A DNA stretch of 64,000 nt from an uncultured Pseudoflavonifractor sp. (GTDB lineage: Bacteria > Bacillota > Clostridia > Oscillospirales > Oscillospiraceae), in assembly GCA_947651395.1 (NCBI GenBank), contig CANSYW010000002.1, positions 141,591 through 205,590 of the forward strand, given 5' to 3'. Within the stretch, counting starts at the first letter, position 1, and the number at the start of each line of letters is the position of its first letter. A program made the position numbers and the translations under genes. This document shows positions 60,667-64,000 of this stretch, piece by piece. The notes under the pieces are model-generated. The model made no database searches and was not told where the DNA came from. It worked only from the letters and a program-made list of their open reading frames with translations.

Positions 60667-62049
60667 TCAGATGACCTTATGGAGTTTCCACTTGCCGGAG
60701 GCGAAGCGGACGGTAAAGAACAGGGCCCGCACCACCCAATCGGCAAACATGCCCAGCCACACGCCCAGCAGGCCCAGACCCAGGCCCCAAGGCGAGCCGA
60801 AGAAGTAGCTGCAGCCGATGCGGCAGATCCACATGGAGAGCATGGAGATCACCATGGTGAACTTGGCGTCCCCCGCCGCCCGGAGGGCGTTGGGAAGGGT
60901 AAAGGAGAGGGGCCAGACGATAACGGTAAATACGGCGTACCAACGCAGGATCTGAATGGTCAGAGCGGCGGTGGCCGGGGTCAGATTGAACAGGGGCACC
61001 AGCGCCGGGGAGCCAAAAAAGAGCAGGGGATTCATTACCCACATGGCGCAGTAGGAGGCCAGCAGGAGCTTTTTGGTGTAGCCGGAGGCCTGGGTGTGAT
61101 CCTCTGCTCCCATACACTGACCCACCACCGTGATCATGCCCAGGCCGATGCCCTGGCTGGGCACGTTGACCACGCCGGCGATGGAGTTGGCGATGGCGTT
61201 GGCCGCCACGGAGGAGCCCTTCACCACCAGATCCACCCCCAGGTCAAAGGAGGTGATGAGATTGAGCACCAGCAGCTTGCCGATCTGAAACATGCCGTTT
61301 TCAATGCCGTTGGGCACGCCGATGCCCAGAATGGTTTTGACAGTGGGCCAGTGGAGCTGGGGCTGGAAGAGATTTTCAATGTAGACCAGGTTGCTGGGGC
61401 GGGTGATCATGACCCCGATGATGGCCGCGGCGGCGATCCGGGAGACCAGAGTGCCGATGCCCGCACCGGCGGAGCCCATGTTAAAGCCGTAGATGAGCAC
61501 GGCGTTTACCGTGATATTGATGATATTGACGATGAGGGAGTTGAACATGGACACCTTGCTGTTGCCCATGGCCCGGAACAGAGCGGCTCCGGCGTTGTAG
61601 ATGGCGATAAAGGGATAGGCGGCCGCTGTGAGCAGGAAGTAAACCAGGGCGGCGTCCATGATCTCCGGGGAGATACTTCCGAAAAGCAGCAGCAGGATAT
61701 GCTCCCGGAGCAGAAGGGCCACCGCCATGAGAGCGGCCCCCACAATCAGGTTTACATAAAGTAGTTGCTTGGCGGCGGAGCGGGCGTTTTCCACCTCCCG
61801 GCGGCCCAGATATTGAGAGACCACCACCGCGCCGCCGGTGGACAGGGCGGAGAAAATATTGATGATGAGAATATTGATGTTGTCCACCAGAGACACGCCG
61901 GAGACCACCGCCTCTCCGGCGGTGGTGACCATCATGGTGTCCGCCATGCCCACGGTCATCAGAAGCATCTGCTCGACGATCAGGGGGATCATAAGCCGGA
62001 CCAGGGCCTGGCGGGTGAACAAGGTTTTTGGGGCCTGTTGGTTTTCCAT
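60667..62049 (-). CDS. MATE family efflux transporter
   Basis: A 460-residue, 12-helix MATE exporter. It starts LVRLMIPLIVEQMLLMTVGM then ADTMMVTTAGEAVVSGVSLV, the usual MATE helix-1/2 pattern; the second repeat includes ILGIGVPNGIENGMFQIGKL. Only weakly similar by eye to the MATE protein at 34413, so they probably differ in substrate. ATG 62049 has GAGGTG upstream; longer in-frame starts reach 62079. Confidence 0.9.
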   Translation of the reverse strand: MENQQAPKTLFTRQALVRLMIPLIVEQMLLMTVGMADTMMVTTAGEAVVSGVSLVDNINILIINIFSALSTGGAVVVSQYLGRREVENARSAAKQLLYVNLIVGAALMAVALLLREHILLLLFGSISPEIMDAALVYFLLTAAAYPFIAIYNAGAALFRAMGNSKVSMFNSLIVNIINITVNAVLIYGFNMGSAGAGIGTLVSRIAAAAIIGVMITRPSNLVYIENLFQPQLHWPTVKTILGIGVPNGIENGMFQIGKLLVLNLITSFDLGVDLVVKGSSVAANAIANSIAGVVNVPSQGIGLGMITVVGQCMGAEDHTQASGYTKKLLLASYCAMWVMNPLLFFGSPALVPLFNLTPATAALTIQILRWYAVFTVIVWPLSFTLPNALRAAGDAKFTMVISMLSMWICRIGCSYFFGSPWGLGLGLLGVWLGMFADWVVRALFFTVRFASGKWKLHKVI

Positions 62050-62155
62050 GGGATCGATACACCTCATAGTAATGTTCATTCAAGGGCACATTGTAGCACG
62101 AAGGGGGGCGGTTTGGAAGTGGGTTTTTTCACAAAAATCACCGGGGTGGGAAAGC

Positions 62156-62184
62156 TTGACACCGCTTTTCTGACGTGTTAATAT
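62156..62184 (+). promoter_or_regulatory. cysS T-box promoter
   Basis: TTGACA (62156-62161), 17 bases, TAATAT (62179-62184). Confidence 0.8.
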
Positions 62185-62191
62185 ACTAAGA

Positions 62192-62420
62192 AAGAGAAAC
62201 CAAGCGCTGTGAACGGAAAAGTAGCGCGTGGAACCGTCCCACAGAAAGGGTCCGCCACCGGCTGAGAGCGGGCCCGGGAAACGGCCGCGGGTGAATTGCG
62301 TCCGGGAGCGTGGAGGGTAATGCCTCACGGTTCGGCCCCGTTACCGGCCTTCGAGTGAAACTGAGAGTGGAACCGCGTAGCAGATACGCCTCTCATGCCT
62401 TTGGGCATGAGAGGCGTTTT
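62192..62420 (+). promoter_or_regulatory. T-box leader (tRNA-Cys-responsive) of cysS
   Basis: The T-box core AGAGTGGAACCGCG is at 62364-62377, followed by a terminator stem (62386-62399 with 62403-62416, ACGCCTCTCATGCC type) and TTTTT. A likely Cys specifier TGC lies at 62297-62299 in GTGAAT-TGC-GTCC on the 3' side of Stem I. Uncharged tRNA-Cys would stabilise the antiterminator and allow cysS transcription. T-box identity is firm; the specifier is my reading. Confidence 0.9.
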
Positions 62421-62446
62421 TCAATGAAGGAAAGGAGAACGTCAGA

Positions 62447-63871
62447 ATGGAAACCATGCAGCTGTACAATTCCATGTCCCACAAGAAAGAGGCCTTCAGG
62501 ACCCATGAGCCGGGGAAGGTGAGTCTTTATACCTGTGGGCCCACGGTGTATCACTTCGCCCATATCGGCAACCTGCGTTCCTACATTATGGAGGACGTAC
62601 TGGAAAAGGCTCTGCGCTGGGAGGGCTACGATGTGCTCCGGGTGATGAATATCACCGACGTGGGTCACCTCAGCTCGGACGCCGACACCGGTGAGGACAA
62701 GATGCTCAAGGGAGCCCAGCGGGAGCATAAGACGGTGATGGAGATCGCCAAATTCTATACCGACGCCTTTTTTGATGACTGCGCCAAACTCAACATCAAG
62801 ACCCCTGACGTAGTCCAGCCCGCCACAGGTATGATCGACAGCTACATCCAGGTCATCACCAAGCTGCTGGATACCGGCTACGCCTATCTGGCGGGGGGCA
62901 ATGTGTACTTTGACACCTCCAGGCTGAAAAAGTACTATGTCTTCAACGACCACGACGCGGAGGATCTGCAAAGCGGCGTCCGGGAGGGCGTAGAGGAGGA
63001 CGAGAACAAGCGCAACAAAAACGATTTTGTCCTCTGGTTCACCAAGTCCAAGTTTGAAGATCAGGCCCTGAAGTGGGATTCCCCCTGGGGCGTGGGCTAT
63101 CCCGGCTGGCATATCGAGTGCTCCTGTATCTCCATGAAGTACTGCGGGGAGTATCTGGATCTCCACTGCGGCGGCATCGACAACGCCTTTCCCCACCATA
63201 CCAACGAGATCGCCCAGTCGGAGAGCTATCTGGGCCACCAGTGGTGCCCCCAGTGGTTCCACGTCCATCACCTGAACACAAACGACGGCAAGATGAGCAA
63301 GTCCAAGGGGGAATTCCTCACCGTCTCCCTGCTGGAGGAGAAGGGTTACGACCCCATGGTCTACCGCCTGTTCTGCCTGCAGAGCCACTACCGCAAGGCC
63401 CTCACCTTTTCCTGGGAGAACCTGGACAACGCCGCCGCCGCCTATGAGAAGCTGGTGCGCCGCATCGCCGCCCTCACCCAGGAGGGCGCGGTGGACGCCG
63501 CCGCTGCCCAGCCCTACAAGGAGCAGTTCCAGGCCGCCTTGGACAACGACCTCAATACCTCTCTGGCGGTGACCGCCCTCTACGATGTACTCAAGGCCGG
63601 GGTGAACGACGCCACCAAGCGCGCGCTCATCGCCAGCTTTGACACGGTGCTGGGACTGGGGCTGCTGGAGCACGCCGCCGCTTTGGCGGAGAAGGAGGCG
63701 GCTCCCGCTGCCGGGGAGTCCGATCCGGAGATCGAGGCCCTCATCCAGGCCCGGGCCAAGGCCAAGGCGGAGAAGAACTGGGCTGAGGCCGACCGCATCC
63801 GGGACGAATTGAAGGCCCAGGGCATCGAGCTGGTCGACACCAAGGAGGGCACCACCTGGAAGCGGATCTGA
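62447..63871 (+). CDS. cysS: Cysteine--tRNA ligase
   Basis: Charges tRNA-Cys. The 474-residue class I synthetase has the HIGH-type HIGNLRSYIMEDVL (about 39-52) after the zinc-site CGPTVY, further zinc ligands in ECSCISMKYCGEYLDLHCGG (about 223-242), KMSKS in DGKMSKSKGEFLTV (about 281-294) and the C-terminal DALR helix bundle. Full length. AAAGGAGA before ATG; the second ATG at 62456 is possible. Controlled by the upstream T-box. Confidence 0.97.
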   Translation: METMQLYNSMSHKKEAFRTHEPGKVSLYTCGPTVYHFAHIGNLRSYIMEDVLEKALRWEGYDVLRVMNITDVGHLSSDADTGEDKMLKGAQREHKTVMEIAKFYTDAFFDDCAKLNIKTPDVVQPATGMIDSYIQVITKLLDTGYAYLAGGNVYFDTSRLKKYYVFNDHDAEDLQSGVREGVEEDENKRNKNDFVLWFTKSKFEDQALKWDSPWGVGYPGWHIECSCISMKYCGEYLDLHCGGIDNAFPHHTNEIAQSESYLGHQWCPQWFHVHHLNTNDGKMSKSKGEFLTVSLLEEKGYDPMVYRLFCLQSHYRKALTFSWENLDNAAAAYEKLVRRIAALTQEGAVDAAAAQPYKEQFQAALDNDLNTSLAVTALYDVLKAGVNDATKRALIASFDTVLGLGLLEHAAALAEKEAAPAAGESDPEIEALIQARAKAKAEKNWAEADRIRDELKAQGIELVDTKEGTTWKRI

Positions 63872-63881
63872 GGATAAAAAG

Positions 63882-63916
63882 AAGAGGCGCCGGACGTATG
63901 TCCGGCGCCTCTTTTT
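63882..63916 (+). terminator. Terminator after cysS
   Basis: AAGAGGCGCCGGAC (63882-63895) pairs with GTCCGGCGCCTCTT (63900-63913), followed by a T-run. Confidence 0.88.
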
Positions 63917-63922
63917 GTGGTT

Positions 63923-64000
63923 TTATTTATTAGGGGCTGGGGGACGAGCCAGAAGTACCCCGCCGGTCAGCAACCCCAGAAACAGGATAAGGCGGGCGAT
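63923..64000 (-). CDS. C-terminal end of a possible membrane protein (cut by window edge)
   Basis: On the minus strand the frame reads IARLILFLGLLTGGVLLARP then PAPNK and stop. A hydrophobic helix with a short polar end is plausible as the C-terminus of a membrane protein convergent with cysS. Only 25 codons are visible, so this is tentative. Confidence 0.35.
   Translation of the reverse strand: MARLILFLGLLTGGVLLARPPAPNK

Overview
The window looks like chromosome of a high-GC, spore-forming Firmicute, most probably Oscillospiraceae (Flavonifractor/Lawsonibacter-like). This is inferred from strong Shine-Dalgarno (SD) sites, frequent GTG/TTG starts, sigma-A promoters with TTGaca-17-TAtaaT spacing, a T-box leader on cysS, the sporulation pair yqfC-yqfD, the yqfC-yqfD-phoH-ybeY-era-yqzL-recO order typical of Firmicutes, and the G+C-rich coding style. 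No rRNA, tRNA, CRISPR array or prophage was seen. Nearly all of the window is coding.

Layout. 1-9.7 kb: DNA repair (uvrB with a LexA-like box in its promoter, uvrA, recD2), an aldo/keto reductase with a ferredoxin-like tail, a TfoX-N protein and small membrane proteins. 9.7-13.5 kb: an accessory block with a membrane-anchored XRE regulator, small secreted proteins (one A+T-rich), a 29-codon membrane peptide, an orphan signal peptide and an SLH-domain protein. 13.6-19 kb: split chromate transporter, comF-like gene, mreB/mbl, a secreted protein and murC. 19-28.2 kb: cca, yqfC, yqfD, phoH, then a RAYT-type transposase and a two-gene HTH/membrane module sitting inside the usual phoH-ybeY interval, then an unusual ybeY fusion, an acyltransferase, era, a small yqzL and recO. 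28.2-35.8 kb: feoAB behind a DtxR-like operator, mutS2, HPr, a PflA-like radical SAM protein and a MATE exporter. 35.8-41.7 kb (minus strand): a Znu-type zinc uptake operon and a zinc/cadmium efflux operon (ArsR sensor, free HMA chaperone, methyltransferase, P-type ATPase). 41.9-49.9 kb: ldh, hppA, a nucleoside phosphorylase, an ECF S-component with a structured leader, a cation/proton antiporter, a kinase-like fusion and a DUF3842 protein. 50-53.7 kb: lipoprotein plus two-component system. 53.8-64 kb: a DUF1385 membrane protein, prmC, recA, recX, nitroreductase, rimO, pgsA, DUF378, MATE and T-box-cysS.

How the genes work together. Housekeeping sets are clustered (nucleotide excision and recombination repair; ribosome maturation around ybeY/era; metal homeostasis). 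The zinc genes look jointly wired: the ArsR protein has the complete alpha-5 zinc-site spacing, and a similar palindrome occurs both in its own promoter region and next to the -35 of the opposing zinc uptake operon. The most unusual items are the in-frame ybeY fusion, the RAYT gene carrying two inverted copies of a REP-like palindrome inside its reading frame, the HTH/membrane pair sharing a C-terminal domain, three leaders with alternative or SD-occluding hairpins (before positions 7099, 20223 and 46739), and the small-peptide accessory block.
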